Of a stretch of 64,000 nt of DNA, positions 17,728 through 26,836 are shown in pieces (within the stretch, counting starts at the first letter, position 1; every line of letters starts with the position of its first letter). The stretch is from positions 992,001-1,056,000 of the forward strand of contig NZ_CP159358.1 in the NCBI RefSeq assembly GCF_040500475.1, read 5' to 3'. A program made the position numbers and the translations under genes. The notes under the pieces are model-generated. The model was not told where the DNA came from. It made no database searches and was given only the letters and a program-made list of their open reading frames with translations. The DNA comes from Bacillus sp. Bos-x628. Its GTDB lineage: Bacteria; Bacillota; Bacilli; Bacillales; Bacillaceae.

Positions 17728-18505
17728 TGATTGGTTTTCCATCCTCATCAACATCAGTTTCATTTTGCTAAAATTAATTGGTATTTTTGTAATTTATTTT
17801 ATCATCAGGGCGATTGGAAACAAGATGATCAAGCGTGCTTATGAAAATTTTTCCAAAAAACATGAAATCTCTTTATCAAGGGCGCAAACCCTTCAAAGTC
17901 TAACGCTGAATATCTTCGCCTACTTATTATTTTTTATGCTGGTTGTCATGATTCTTGATTTATTTCATTATAATCCTACTGCTCTGCTCGCTGGGGCAGG
18001 TGTAGCCGGGCTTGCAATCGGTTTTGGCGCCCAAGGATTCGTTAGTGATATTGTGACAGGGTTCTTTATTTTACTAGAGAAGCAATTTGATGTGGGTGAG
18101 TATATTACGGTTGGAGGCTCTGACGGCATCGTCGAACAAATCGGGCTAAGAACAACACAACTTCGAAGCTTTGATGGAACTCTTCACTTCATCCCAAATC
18201 GAAGTATACTAAATGTGAGCAACCATTCAAGAGGTACGATGCAGGCCCTCGTTGATATTGAATTATCTCCCGATGAAAATGTTGATCAGATGATCACAGC
18301 ATTACAAGCGGCTTGTGATGAAGTTCGAGAAGAAACACCCCAGATTATTGAAGGACCTCAGGTTTTAGGAATTGAAGCATTTGGTTCATCCTCCCTCGTT
18401 CTTCGTATTATTGCTAAAACTGAAACAATGGAGCAGTGGCGGGTCGAACGTATCCTTCGTAAAAAAGTGAAAGAAGTTCTCGATACGCAAAAAGAACCGG
18501 GATGA
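17708..18505 (+). CDS. ykuT: small-conductance mechanosensitive channel YkuT
   Basis: MscS-family channel of 265 residues. It shows N-terminal membrane segments (about 10-35 and 60-90), the pore-lining helix with the glycine/alanine pattern [22 protein letters not shown] (about 94-115), and the beta domain [17 protein letters not shown] followed by the C-terminal alpha/beta part. Such channels relieve turgor on osmotic downshock. The start lies in an 18-bp tandem duplication. It is divergent from ykuU and stands alone. Confidence 0.92.
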   Translation: MKGFEQIDWFSILINISFILLKLIGIFVIYFIIRAIGNKMIKRAYENFSKKHEISLSRAQTLQSLTLNIFAYLLFFMLVVMILDLFHYNPTALLAGAGVAGLAIGFGAQGFVSDIVTGFFILLEKQFDVGEYITVGGSDGIVEQIGLRTTQLRSFDGTLHFIPNRSILNVSNHSRGTMQALVDIELSPDENVDQMITALQAACDEVREETPQIIEGPQVLGIEAFGSSSLVLRIIAKTETMEQWRVERILRKKVKEVLDTQKEPG

Positions 18506-18530
18506 TAAATTCTCTTCCGGTTCTTTTTGT
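18489..18530. terminator. bidirectional terminator between ykuT and ykuS
   Basis: AAAAAGAACCGG (18489-18500) and CCGGTTCTTTTT (18517-18528); the left arm is inside the end of ykuT. Convergent genes. Confidence 0.8.
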
Positions 18531-18535
18531 TATTT

Positions 18536-18778
18536 TTACTGTACGCGCTGTTCTACTTCTTGACAAATTTCATCAGCGGTCATGCCTGATGCTTTAATGA
18601 CTGATGCCTTTGTCTCTGTATTTGAAATGCCAAGAACATTCGAATCTAGACCTGTCACTACATAGCAGTCACACTGCTTCATTTGCTGTTCATTTTGAAT
18701 ACGCACGACGTCATATCCTTTTTGCTTCAATAATTCTTCTACATCAGATAATGATGGTTCTACACCAATTCTTGTCAT
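18536..18778 (-). CDS. ykuS: UPF0180 protein YkuS
   Basis: An 80-residue protein of the UPF0180 family, known from B. subtilis ykuS and without an assigned function. The sequence starts MTRIGVEPSLSDVEELLKQKG and has a central CDCYVVTGLDSNVLG segment. I place the start at 18778 because AGGAGGTG lies about nine bases upstream and the length matches the family; the frame remains open to 18832. It follows ykuR by 50 bases on the same strand and is probably co-transcribed. Confidence 0.85.
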   Translation of the reverse strand: MTRIGVEPSLSDVEELLKQKGYDVVRIQNEQQMKQCDCYVVTGLDSNVLGISNTETKASVIKASGMTADEICQEVEQRVQ

Positions 18779-18828
18779 AATCAAGAACACCTCCTGTTCA
18801 TAAGGTGTACTGGTCGGTGCTCGATTAT

Positions 18829-19959
18829 TCATTCTCCTGCTTGCTTTTTAAAATAGGCCGTCATCACATTCACAGCCGTTTCAATAGCTTGTTCATCAGG
18901 TGTGAGTTTTGCATGATGAAGGCCATATTCTGAATCTACACCAAGCCAAAACATAAACCCTGGATACTCCTTCAGCATATAGCCAAAATCTTCACCTGTC
19001 ATTGCTTCTCTGCATTCAATGACATTCGCTAACCCTTCTTCTGCTACATATGACATAAATGCTTCTGTGAGGTCTTTTGAATTTACTACTTCATAATATG
19101 ATGAAGGATAACGAACTGTCGCTTTGCATTCATAGCCAACCTCTATTCCTTTTGCAAGTGATTCAATTCGTCTTCTGACGTTTTCCATTGACTCAGGTGA
19201 CAGCGTACGAATAGTCCCGTCAAGCGTCGCATGCTGAGCAATGATATTTTGCGCAGTTCCTCCTGTAATTGTTCCGACTGTGATCACAGCACTATCAAGA
19301 GGATCGACATTACGTGAAATGACAGATTGTAGCTGACCTACGAGGGCACTTGCAGCCACAACCATATCATTCGCTAAATGCGGGTAAGCTGCATGCCCGC
19401 CTTTCCCTTCCAGGTCTATCACTAATTCGCTCGTATTGGCAAATAGGAGTCCTGGCTTTGTCGCAATCGTACCGACTGGGTATTCAGGTGCTATGTGTAA
19501 TGCTGTGATAAACTCTGGCGTCCACTTTTTCAGGACATCACTTCTAAGCATTGGTTCAGCCCCGCCTGGCCCTTCTTCTGCCGGCTGAAAGATAAACAGC
19601 AGATCCTCTTTAATTGGCTGATGAACGAAATGATCAATGATGCCAAGGGCAATGGTCATATGAAGATCGTGTCCGCATGCATGCATGTTGCCTTCATGCA
19701 CAGAAGCAAATGAATAGCCAGTTTCCTCATGTATTGATAAACCATCCATATCTGCACGATAAGCAAATATGCGTGATGGACTCGTTCCCTTCACTTTAAC
19801 AAAGAGCCCTGTCCGCCATGTCTCGATTTCAATTCGATCATGTTGGTATGTTTGAAGGTGCTTAAGAAGATAGGCTTGTGTTTTAAATTCTTGGAAACCA
19901 AGCTCGGGAATTTGATGCAAATCTCTACGAATGGATATTAATTGCTCACGATTTAGCAA
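18829..19959 (-). CDS. ykuR: N-acetyl-diaminopimelate deacetylase YkuR
   Basis: M20-family amidohydrolase that removes acetate from N-acetyl-LL-diaminopimelate in the acetylase branch of lysine and peptidoglycan-precursor synthesis. The 376 residues carry the metal-binding motif [11 protein letters not shown] near residue 98, the EEGPGG catalytic glutamate region around 130, and the dimerisation domain in the middle. The start is TTG after AGGAAG. It lies just downstream of dapH, which makes the acetylated intermediate, so the two enzymes flank one pathway step pair (acetylation, transamination, deacetylation). Confidence 0.9.
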   Translation of the reverse strand: MLNREQLISIRRDLHQIPELGFQEFKTQAYLLKHLQTYQHDRIEIETWRTGLFVKVKGTSPSRIFAYRADMDGLSIHEETGYSFASVHEGNMHACGHDLHMTIALGIIDHFVHQPIKEDLLFIFQPAEEGPGGAEPMLRSDVLKKWTPEFITALHIAPEYPVGTIATKPGLLFANTSELVIDLEGKGGHAAYPHLANDMVVAASALVGQLQSVISRNVDPLDSAVITVGTITGGTAQNIIAQHATLDGTIRTLSPESMENVRRRIESLAKGIEVGYECKATVRYPSSYYEVVNSKDLTEAFMSYVAEEGLANVIECREAMTGEDFGYMLKEYPGFMFWLGVDSEYGLHHAKLTPDEQAIETAVNVMTAYFKKQAGE

Positions 19960-19989
19960 GAGAACTCACTTCCTTTCCTCTATACGAAT

Positions 19990-20014
19990 AGACGTGGATT
20001 TGTCATCCACGTCT
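19990..20014 (-). terminator. hairpin between dapH and ykuR, weak terminator or attenuator
   Basis: Perfect ten-base arms AGACGTGGAT (19990-19999) and ATCCACGTCT (20005-20014), loop of five. No T run follows on the minus strand, so it may slow or process the dapH-ykuR transcript rather than end it. Confidence 0.5.
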
Positions 20015-20040
20015 ATTTCTTCAGCTACGAATTGTATGAA

Positions 20041-20751
20041 TTAAAGTTGACGCAGTTCTTGTTTAATTTCCGTCTTACCTTTTGTTTTTTCATCAATGTC
20101 TTTAATTTTCTTTGCAGGTGTTCCTGCTACAACTGTGTAAGGCTCGACGTCGTTTACGACGATAGCACCAGCTGCTACAACCGCACCTTTACCAATTGTC
20201 ACGCCTTCTAAAACAACAGCGTTAGCACCGATTACAACATCATCTTCCACCACTACCGGTTTAGCAGATGGCGGCTCAATAACACCAGCAAGGACAGATC
20301 CAGCTCCGATATGACAGTTCTTACCTACTGTCGCACGTCCACCAAGAACAACGTTCATGTCAATCATGGTACCTTCACCAATAACTGAACCTATATTAAT
20401 AGAAGCCCCCATCATGATCACTGCATTATCACCGATCTCTACTTGATCACGAATGATTGCGCCTGGCTCAATACGTGCTTTAATGTTTTTTAAATCTAGC
20501 AAAGGGATCGCAGAGTTACGGCGGTCATTTTCCACTACGACATCTTCGATTTTTTCTTTGTTTGATGCTAAAACTTCTTGGATTTCACTCCATTCACCGA
20601 ATACGACACCTGTGTTTCCAGTAATGAATGTTTTTGCGTTTTCACCAAATGCAATATCTTCTAAGTCACCTTTGATGTAGACTTTTACGGGTGTTGATTT
20701 TGTACTATTTTGAATAAATGAAATAATTTCATTTGCGTCCATTTGTTTCAT
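20041..20751 (-). CDS. dapH: tetrahydrodipicolinate N-acetyltransferase
   Basis: Acetylates tetrahydrodipicolinate with acetyl-CoA, the first step of the acetylase route to diaminopimelate and lysine. The 236 residues have an N-terminal alpha/beta domain (about 1-85) and then repeated hexapeptides of a left-handed beta helix ([22 protein letters not shown]... to [12 protein letters not shown]), as in DapH. AGGAGG precedes the ATG. It has its own promoter and is followed by ykuR, which acts two steps later. Confidence 0.93.
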   Translation of the reverse strand: MKQMDANEIISFIQNSTKSTPVKVYIKGDLEDIAFGENAKTFITGNTGVVFGEWSEIQEVLASNKEKIEDVVVENDRRNSAIPLLDLKNIKARIEPGAIIRDQVEIGDNAVIMMGASINIGSVIGEGTMIDMNVVLGGRATVGKNCHIGAGSVLAGVIEPPSAKPVVVEDDVVIGANAVVLEGVTIGKGAVVAAGAIVVNDVEPYTVVAGTPAKKIKDIDEKTKGKTEIKQELRQL

Positions 20752-20785
20752 GTATGTATGTCCTCCTCTTCATTTATACTTCATT

Positions 20786-20814
20786 ACTGTATCAAAGGAG
20801 AGTTTTAATGACAA
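20786..20814 (-). promoter_or_regulatory. promoter of dapH-ykuR-ykuS
   Basis: Minus-strand -35 TTGTCA (20809-20814), 17-base spacer, -10 TACAGT (20786-20791), about 35 bases before the dapH start. Confidence 0.7.
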
Positions 20815-20839
20815 GTGAAAGAATTGTCTCCTCATTGGA

Positions 20840-20871
20840 AAATAAAACAAGCCGGTCTCGTTATCCGGCTT
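20840..20871 (-). terminator. terminator of the ykuNOP operon
   Basis: AAGCCGG (20849-20855) and CCGGCTT (20865-20871) with GTTTTATTTT on the minus strand, overlapping the end of ykuP. Confidence 0.7.
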
Positions 20872-21316
20872 CTTGCTGATGAATATGAACAAATTGTTTT
20901 CCAAAAGAGATCAACTCCTCTTCTTCGTCTCCTTCTGGATTTAATTCAATCTTTACTGACGGGAGAGCAATTTGCCCGCCAAGCTCCTTTACCTTTTCTT
21001 CAATTAAATCAACGGCACCACAGAAATGTTCATACGATGTATCTCCAGAGCCAAATACAGCAAAGGATTTCCCCGATAGGTCAAGTGCTTCCATCTCTTC
21101 ATATAAATCAATAAAATCATCTGGAAGATCACCATCTCCCCATGTATACGCACCTAACATGATGTGTGAGTAATCATTGAGCAAATCAGCATCAATATCC
21201 ATCGCTTCATATCGGTCCACGCTAGCTCCAGCTTCTTTTAATCCTTTTTCAATTAAATCCGCCATTGCCTCTGTATTACCAGACATTGTGGCATAAACAA
21301 GTAAAACCTTTCCCAT
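20861..21316 (-). CDS. ykuP: short-chain flavodoxin YkuP
   Basis: FMN-binding electron carrier of 151 residues. The phosphate loop TMSGNTEAMAD at about 10-20, the YTWGDGDLPDDF isoalloxazine loop near 58, and GSGDTSYEHFCGAVD near 89 are all flavodoxin signatures. In B. subtilis YkuN and YkuP replace ferredoxin under iron limitation and can feed electrons to desaturase, nitric oxide synthase and BioI. Third gene of the ykuNOP operon, with two Fur-box-like sites upstream of ykuN. Confidence 0.92.
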   Translation of the reverse strand: MGKVLLVYATMSGNTEAMADLIEKGLKEAGASVDRYEAMDIDADLLNDYSHIMLGAYTWGDGDLPDDFIDLYEEMEALDLSGKSFAVFGSGDTSYEHFCGAVDLIEEKVKELGGQIALPSVKIELNPEGDEEEELISFGKQFVHIHQQEAG

Positions 21317-21335
21317 ATCTCTTGTTTCCTCCTTG

Positions 21336-22229
21336 TTAATGAATCAGTAAAGGCTCCTCATAAGGTCTGACAAACTTACTTTCATATAAACCCGCACAGA
21401 AAAAATTCTCTTTTTGATTTGCCACGCGAAACCCGTGCCCTTTGATCGTATCAAACCACTTGAGCTCTTTTTGCCCAACATCGAGCTGATATACTTTAGA
21501 AAACCCATGCTCATCCTGTGAAGTAGTTACATAGATAATGCCATTGTCCTCCGACACATCCAAAAAGGACTGTTCTCTTGCACACACCTGTGATTGAATA
21601 TCATGAATCATATTTGTATTTAAATCTAAAATTTGAACTGATCCCTTCTTTCCTTTTTTAGAGCCTAGTGCACAGACGAGCAAGTGTTCATGACAGACCA
21701 GCATAGAAGCTGTCATCCGATACTTCTCTCTCTTTAGCAGATAAATCTGTCCACTTTGCAAGTCGTAAATCCATATTCCTCCATGCACCTCATGGATTTG
21801 TGTTCCAATGTAAAGAAAATCACCTGCAACACACAAGGAACGAATCACAGGGGGATGATTTACATGAGCAAACGGCTTCATAATTTCCCAGGAAATCCCG
21901 AAATCATTTGACACATAAATACAGTGCTTTCCGTGTGCACAAACAAAACCATCTTCGCGTCCTGTGATGGACCAAACGACTGCATTTGTAGGAAAGGATG
22001 ATAATGCCCACGTATTGCCATCATCAGTAGATCGAATCACAGTTCCATTCTCACCAACACCAAATAAATACGGACCAATATAACTCATGGCGTGGATTTT
22101 ATGCTTGAGCTTGAAGAGCTTCTGCCATCCATTCTCAACACTATAATGAAAAATACCCTCTCGTTTCACGGCTACAAAGTACCCTCTCGTTTTGGATGCC
22201 GTAACTGCAGTCGCCCCTTTATGAAACAT
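21336..22229 (-). CDS. ykuO: YkuO, BNR/WD-repeat-like protein of unknown function
   Basis: A 297-residue cytoplasmic protein between the two flavodoxin genes. Segments such as GTVIRSTDDGNTWALSSFP and KHCIYVSNDFGISWEIM are Asp-box (BNR) motifs, SxDxGxxW, so a beta-propeller is likely. No enzymatic residues are evident. I use the ATG at 22229 because GAG lies nine bases upstream; an in-frame TTG at 22238 is less likely. It overlaps ykuN by 11 bases. A role in the iron-starvation response follows from the operon only. Confidence 0.85.
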   Translation of the reverse strand: MFHKGATAVTASKTRGYFVAVKREGIFHYSVENGWQKLFKLKHKIHAMSYIGPYLFGVGENGTVIRSTDDGNTWALSSFPTNAVVWSITGREDGFVCAHGKHCIYVSNDFGISWEIMKPFAHVNHPPVIRSLCVAGDFLYIGTQIHEVHGGIWIYDLQSGQIYLLKREKYRMTASMLVCHEHLLVCALGSKKGKKGSVQILDLNTNMIHDIQSQVCAREQSFLDVSEDNGIIYVTTSQDEHGFSKVYQLDVGQKELKWFDTIKGHGFRVANQKENFFCAGLYESKFVRPYEEPLLIH

Positions 22230-22695
22230 GATTTTCAACTCTTTTCTCAGACAAAGATGCCCAAGTTAAAAAGCTTGTAGCGAATTCCTTACAGCACTCT
22301 ACATCTTCATCTGTATCTGGTGCAAGCTCCATTTTCAATGTTTCAGGAAATACAGATGCACCAGTTGTTTTTAGCATGTCATGGAATATGTGTACTGCCT
22401 GGCAGAACTTTGGATAGCTGTAGTCACCCGAGCCAAATACAGCAGCTTTGGCATGATTTAATTCAAGAGAAGAGACTTGATCATAAAAATCTTCCGCTTC
22501 ATAAGGTAAATCTCCGTCTCCCCAGGTATATGAGCCGATCAATATGTAATCGTATAAAGAGAGCGATTCTACACTCGTCTCATCTAATTCCAACATATCG
22601 GTATCGATCCCTTTTTCCTCAAGAGTTTGCTTTAAGATCGTTGCCATATCTTCCGTATTGCCGGACATACTTGCATATGCAATTAGTGCTTTCAT
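22219..22695 (-). CDS. ykuN: short-chain flavodoxin YkuN
   Basis: First gene of ykuNOP, a 158-residue flavodoxin with FMN phosphate loop SMSGNTEDMAT, loop YTWGDGDLPYEAEDF and GSGDYSYPKFCQAV. It can act as an iron-free substitute for ferredoxin. GAGGTGACC precedes the ATG, and two Fur-box-like sequences lie within 75 bases upstream. The two flavodoxins of the operon are clearly paralogous but well diverged. Confidence 0.92.
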   Translation of the reverse strand: MKALIAYASMSGNTEDMATILKQTLEEKGIDTDMLELDETSVESLSLYDYILIGSYTWGDGDLPYEAEDFYDQVSSLELNHAKAAVFGSGDYSYPKFCQAVHIFHDMLKTTGASVFPETLKMELAPDTDEDVECCKEFATSFLTWASLSEKRVENHVS

Positions 22696-22716
22696 CTATT
22701 GGTCACCTCATCTAAA

Positions 22717-22731
22717 TGATAATCATTTTCA
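22717..22731 (-). promoter_or_regulatory. Fur box 1 upstream of ykuN
   Basis: TGATAATCATTTTCA differs from the 7-1-7 Fur consensus TGATAATNATTATCA at one position. It lies about 22 bases before the ykuN start. Confidence 0.8.
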
Positions 22732-22753
22732 ATTATTATATGTACACTTTAAA

Positions 22754-22768
22754 TGATAATGATTTTCA
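22754..22768 (-). promoter_or_regulatory. Fur box 2 upstream of ykuN
   Basis: TGATAATGATTTTCA, again one mismatch to the Fur consensus, 22 bases from box 1 and overlapping the likely promoter. Paired sites point to tight iron repression. Confidence 0.8.
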
Positions 22769-22785
22769 TTGTCAAATAATTTTAT

Positions 22786-22817
22786 AAAAAAAGCACCTTC
22801 TATTCAAAGAAGGTACT
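22786..22817 (-). terminator. terminator after ccpC
   Basis: AGCACCTTC (22792-22800) and GAAGGTACT (22809-22817), nine pairs with one wobble, seven T on the minus strand. Confidence 0.8.
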
Positions 22818-23698
22818 TAAACGGCGTCATTTTGGAGCATGTCTTTGACCACACCAACAAATGCCTGAACTTGTTTTAATTGAAAAGACGCTTCATATCC
22901 TAACAGCCATGTATCACGTCCTATTTGCTCCCCATTTGTGTCAAAAAGCGGGGTTTTATAAACACTTTTCTCATGATCATATAAGGTGACAGAAGGTAAA
23001 ATCGCGTAACCTATTCCATGATAAGCCATTTGTTTACATGTCTCAATTTGGTCGACAAGAATCGTTTGTTTTGGAGACACTTTAAACTTTTGATGCCACC
23101 AGTGCTGGATTTCTTGGTAATACGTACTGTCACTTTTAAATTGAATAAATGGGCGCTCTGTTTCGATTAACTCATCCACGTCCTTAATGACGGAGTCTAC
23201 TAAATATAAATGATCTGTCATCAGATATTCCTTTGTTCCCTTCCAATCAGGGTTTCCACGAATAATCCCAATATGGACATGGTCTTCATACAGACTTTTG
23301 AGCATTTCGCTGCTCCAACCGGTGACAAGTGATACTTTGGCATTTGGATATTTTTCGACATAACGCTTTAACACTTTTGGAAGCCAGTGCTGGCCAATAA
23401 TTGAAGCAACAGCAAGCTTGAGCGTGCCATGAATATCACCTTCAAGCGCATCGATTCTCTCTCTTACTCGATCCTGCTCAGTCGTCACCTCTTTAGCAAA
23501 TTGAATAATCTGCTCTCCTGCCGAGGTCACTGTCAGCCCTTTTTGTGAACGGAAAAAGATCTTCGTTCCCCATTCCTTTTCAATGGTTTGCAATCTCTGA
23601 GATAATGCAGGCTGAGATACAAATAATCGTTCAGATGCCTTTCTCATATTCAACTCTTCACTTAGTACAACGAGCATATGTAACTCTTGAAGCTGCAA
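22817..23698 (-). CDS. ccpC: LysR-type regulator CcpC
   Basis: LysR-family regulator of 293 residues with an N-terminal winged helix (about 1-60, ASERLFVSQPALSQRLQTIEKEWG) and a C-terminal effector domain. In B. subtilis CcpC senses citrate and represses the Krebs-cycle genes citZ and citB. Identity rests on family plus position between ykuN and ykuL. It stands between two terminators and is probably monocistronic. Confidence 0.88.
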   Translation of the reverse strand: MQLQELHMLVVLSEELNMRKASERLFVSQPALSQRLQTIEKEWGTKIFFRSQKGLTVTSAGEQIIQFAKEVTTEQDRVRERIDALEGDIHGTLKLAVASIIGQHWLPKVLKRYVEKYPNAKVSLVTGWSSEMLKSLYEDHVHIGIIRGNPDWKGTKEYLMTDHLYLVDSVIKDVDELIETERPFIQFKSDSTYYQEIQHWWHQKFKVSPKQTILVDQIETCKQMAYHGIGYAILPSVTLYDHEKSVYKTPLFDTNGEQIGRDTWLLGYEASFQLKQVQAFVGVVKDMLQNDAV

Positions 23699-23773
23699 TG
23701 GGGCGTCCCCTTTCTCTCTATAAGTTTTCCTTATTCCATATGGATATTATATAAATATTAACTTATGAAGGCA

Positions 23774-23803
23774 AAAAAATAAGCTGGCATGCAGCTTATT
23801 TTT
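23774..23803 (-). terminator. terminator after darB
   Basis: AATAAGCTG and CAGCTTATT around the loop GCATG, followed by seven T on the minus strand; the right arm includes the darB stop. Confidence 0.8.
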
Positions 23804-24239
23804 TCGTGGAATGAATGACCTCATTTAATCGTTTTAATACAACACGACGCGTAAAAATCCCTTCAAATACTTGATCCTCATTTTCTACACACACAAATCC
23901 ATTATTCGTTACAGCGTGAACACCTTTTAGAACAGGATCGGTTGTTTTAAGTCTTGGAATCTCTGTTAACATGGCCTCTTCTACCTTCAATTGATCAAGT
24001 TTCTCAAATTCAATTCGTTCCAATCCAAAGATTTTATTCATAATCATATTGGTTCCAATTAAACCATGAAGGCGATAAGAAGGGTCTAACACAGGTATTG
24101 CTGTATATCCTGTTTTCGTCAGGACTAAAAGAGCATGCTCGAGATTATTTCCAATTTGAACATGTGCGACTTTATCTGCATCAATCATATGCTCAGCTAC
24201 TGTTGACTCAAGCAACTGATTCGGTTCTATATCTATCAT
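23796..24239 (-). CDS. darB: cyclic di-AMP receptor DarB (YkuL, CbpB)
   Basis: A 147-residue protein that is a tandem pair of CBS domains (about 15-70 and 85-140). B. subtilis DarB (YkuL) binds cyclic di-AMP; without the ligand it stimulates the (p)ppGpp synthetase Rel and pyruvate carboxylase. I start at the ATG at 24239 because GGGG lies ten bases upstream and the length matches YkuL; the frame is open to 24299. It lies between ccpC and abbA, as in B. subtilis. Confidence 0.88.
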   Translation of the reverse strand: MIDIEPNQLLESTVAEHMIDADKVAHVQIGNNLEHALLVLTKTGYTAIPVLDPSYRLHGLIGTNMIMNKIFGLERIEFEKLDQLKVEEAMLTEIPRLKTTDPVLKGVHAVTNNGFVCVENEDQVFEGIFTRRVVLKRLNEVIHSTKK

Positions 24240-24337
24240 GTTTCTTCGACCCCTTTTCTCTCGATCATCAATCAACCATTTCCCTTTAATCATAAGCATA
24301 AACGAAAACGAAATTTGTCGAAAGATTTTTTCTGCAT

Positions 24338-24364
24338 AAAAAAGATACTCAGCCCCGAGTATCT
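24338..24364 (-). terminator. terminator after abbA
   Basis: AGATACTC (24343-24350) and GAGTATCT (24357-24364), loop AGCCCC, six T on the minus strand. Confidence 0.85.
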
Positions 24365-24384
24365 AATAGAATGTTAAATCGATA

Positions 24385-24576
24385 TTAATTCTCAAACCTT
24401 ACTCTGTCATACAGTGTAATCAATTGTTTATACGTATTGTCGTCAACTTTTTTTGTTCCACATTCTATATCATTGATCTCACTGCTTAGTAACTCGACAG
24501 CATAATCCTGATTCAGTAATACGTTTAATAATAGCTTTTTCTCTTCTTCATTAAAACGATTTTCGATGACGCTCAT
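24385..24576 (-). CDS. abbA: antirepressor AbbA of AbrB
   Basis: A 63-residue acidic protein (MSVIENRFNEEEKKLLLNVL) at the place of ykzF/abbA between ykuK and darB. In B. subtilis AbbA is a small dimer that mimics DNA and blocks the transition-state regulators AbrB and Abh, and is made under Spo0A control. The many Glu/Asp residues fit. No membrane segment or enzyme motif. Confidence 0.82.
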   Translation of the reverse strand: MSVIENRFNEEEKKLLLNVLLNQDYAVELLSSEINDIECGTKKVDDNTYKQLITLYDRVRFEN

Positions 24577-24725
24577 TCAACATCAGGCCCCCTGTTTCAT
24601 ATATGCTTTTATATTGATTAGCAGGCTTTTGAATGTCTGCTTCCTCTCTATACAGCTAGAATAAGGAACTAGAATAGAATCGTCAACCGCATGTTTCGAC
24701 AACAATTGGAGAAACATGACGGAAT

Positions 24726-25241
24726 TTATTTTGTGTATCGATTGGCATAGCAAAATGCTGCATATGAGTCTGGTTTTATTTTTGCTTCAATTCCCATTGC
24801 AGTGATCATACCAGTCATTTCCTGAATCAGCTCTTTAGTGCTTCCCTTTTTGCCAATATCTAGATGAACTTCAAAACGGAGGTCTGCCCCTTCCTCAGCA
24901 AACGGAAGAAGCAAATCCGTCAGTTCTGTTAAAGGTCCGTCAAGGATGTCTGCACATACCTTTTGGCTAAACGCTGTTTCTAATGAAATTTTTTCTCTAA
25001 GACTTTGCACTGGTCTGCTTACCACCTCTTGTGTTAAGCAGCCCCAAGCCCCTTTACCAATTCGGTGAAGATGAACGGCTGTCATAAACTTTGTGACCTT
25101 CTGATTGACCTGTGAGTCCGTACCAATAGATAACACATAGACTGACCTTGGGTCTTTTAAAATAAAATCTTTCATTCTTATGATGACATCAGAAAACGCT
25201 AAATGATCTTCAGTAAGATTGTAGAAAAAAGAATGATTCAC
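24726..25241 (-). CDS. ykuK: DUF458 family protein YkuK
   Basis: A 171-residue cytoplasmic protein of the DUF458 family, which has an RNase H-like fold by reputation (VLSIGTDSQVNQ near residue 38 with a conserved Asp; DIGKKGSTKELIQEM near 130). The catalytic role is not established. Start is GTG at 25241, about eight bases after AAGGAG. It precedes abbA on the same strand with 149 bases between, in which I see no gene. Confidence 0.85.
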   Translation of the reverse strand: MNHSFFYNLTEDHLAFSDVIIRMKDFILKDPRSVYVLSIGTDSQVNQKVTKFMTAVHLHRIGKGAWGCLTQEVVSRPVQSLREKISLETAFSQKVCADILDGPLTELTDLLLPFAEEGADLRFEVHLDIGKKGSTKELIQEMTGMITAMGIEAKIKPDSYAAFCYANRYTK

Positions 25242-25385
25242 AGAAAGGAACTCCTTTTTAATGATCTCTTATCCGAAAAAATGCGCTGATTGATCATCTA
25301 CAGTTTGTGCATCGCCTGTTATGACGATTCTGTTTGCCGTAATAAACGAAGGAATTCTCAGAAAAAACATTTCATACGATTCAGC

Positions 25386-25628
25386 TTAGGATTGCAGAAG
25401 CTCAAAAATCTCAATCGAAATCATATCAATGTTGTCAAATGGGAAAGTATTTGGCTTATCCCCTTGTTGAAAAACAGTTAATTCAAACGTTTGATTCTTT
25501 TCGAAATACTTAACACTACAGATTTTCTCACCGTTCACTTCGAAATAACGCTGTGCCGGTTCGTTTGCAGCCTCCGCTGTCTCTTGAAGACTTTGCAGCC
25601 TTGTAATAATACCCATTAATTGTGACAT
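25386..25628 (-). CDS. ykuJ: conserved small protein YkuJ
   Basis: An 80-residue soluble protein almost identical in sequence pattern to B. subtilis YkuJ (MSQLMGIITRLQSLQETAEAANE at the N-terminus). It has a compact alpha/beta fold by reputation and no known function. GGAG lies about 12 bases before the ATG; the ATG four codons later is also possible. In B. subtilis the neighbour on its upstream side is ykuI with fsrA between; here a catalase gene has come in between. Confidence 0.88.
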   Translation of the reverse strand: MSQLMGIITRLQSLQETAEAANEPAQRYFEVNGEKICSVKYFEKNQTFELTVFQQGDKPNTFPFDNIDMISIEIFELLQS

Positions 25629-25812
25629 TCTAAAAAAAGACTCCTTTCAAAAAAACAACTCAAGATGAACCCGTATTGATTATACACAAGTCCTACAAAG
25701 CATCATACCATAAAGTGTTGTCAGATGATATTTTTCCTCTTGAATTCAAAAAAAAGATAAAGAATCTGTTTTTTATTTTGAGTCTTTTTTCTGATTACAT
25801 GCACCTTGTTTT

Positions 25813-26709
25813 TTAAAGACCTGCAGATCTCATGAGTCGTTTGGCAATTTCGTCAAAATCTTCTTTTGATATGCCTGGTGCAAACTCTTCAGGCAGCTCT
25901 CTGAAATCAGGTACAGGTGCTCCTTTCGGGGTGCCCTCAATGACCGAAAGCGGCTTACCGTCAATCGGATGTCTACCCTTCCAAATTTTATCAATATCCT
26001 TGTAATCCGTGTCACTAAATGTATACAGCTTCGTATGAATGTTTTGATCCTCAAATTTTCTCGCTGCGTCGAAATGTTTATTATCGAGGTTTGGAATCGG
26101 GAGCATCTTCCCTACATCTACTCCTGTGGCAACCTCAAGCGCTTTTGCATATGCGACGACATGCACACCGCCCCTTACAAGTAAATAACCGATCATCTCT
26201 CTTGCCGTAGGATGATCCGTCATTTCATACACGCGCATCTTATGCGTACGGGCCCCGCATTCAAGGAAAAAATTATGAAGGAGGTCAAGAATCAGGTTCC
26301 CACTCGAGAACACATTCTCTCCTACCCAAGGCTTTGCCATGGAATCAAACGGATAGCCTGTTTGTGCCGTTTGAATAAAATGCTGCGTATTTCGTTTATC
26401 AACAGCTGTTTTCATTGGTGTCGTATCTGGATCTCCGCCATGAGTGGTCCCCGTAATCATGAGATTGATAGCTGTGGTCACAAGCTCTACATGACCGAAC
26501 TCTTCAGCTGTAATACTTGAAACGAGGTCATAAAACGGTTTAAGTTTTCGTTTCCCTCTAAAGTTAAAAGATTGAAACATATAATTATTTAATGTAGACA
26601 TTTCACCAAATTTCCCGCCGAGTAATTCTTGCACAGCAGCTGCTCCATTTGCATCTGGGTGATCTGGTCTTGGCAAATCAATCAGCAGCCGCTTGTCACG
26701 TTTGATCAT
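25813..26709 (-). CDS. manganese (non-haem) catalase
   Basis: Di-manganese catalase of 298 residues that splits hydrogen peroxide. It shows the ferritin-like four-helix core with metal ligands in GGKFGEMSTLNNYMFQS (about 31-47), TAEEFGHVELV (about 67-77) and later His/Glu positions (GGVHVVAYAKALE). It resembles YdbD/YjqC of B. subtilis and the spore coat protein CotJC, so a role in spores is possible. A good ribosome binding site (GGAGGG) precedes the ATG. It sits between ykuJ and fsrA, where B. subtilis has no gene, so it is an insertion relative to that genome. I see no clear promoter type. Confidence 0.88.
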   Translation of the reverse strand: MIKRDKRLLIDLPRPDHPDANGAAAVQELLGGKFGEMSTLNNYMFQSFNFRGKRKLKPFYDLVSSITAEEFGHVELVTTAINLMITGTTHGGDPDTTPMKTAVDKRNTQHFIQTAQTGYPFDSMAKPWVGENVFSSGNLILDLLHNFFLECGARTHKMRVYEMTDHPTAREMIGYLLVRGGVHVVAYAKALEVATGVDVGKMLPIPNLDNKHFDAARKFEDQNIHTKLYTFSDTDYKDIDKIWKGRHPIDGKPLSVIEGTPKGAPVPDFRELPEEFAPGISKEDFDEIAKRLMRSAGL

Positions 26710-26797
26710 GACTTTTCCCTCCTACCGTCTAACTATCATCACTTAAGATGTATGGAGGATTTGGGATGTCCTATGCATAAAGGAAAAGATTGAAGCA

Positions 26798-26836
26798 CAA
26801 AAAAAACTTGGCGGGGGTAGCGCCAAGTTTTTTGGA
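26798..26836. terminator. terminator of fsrA, symmetric
   Basis: Ten-base arms AAACTTGGCG and CGCCAAGTTT, loop GGGGTAG, with T runs on both strands. Confidence 0.9.
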
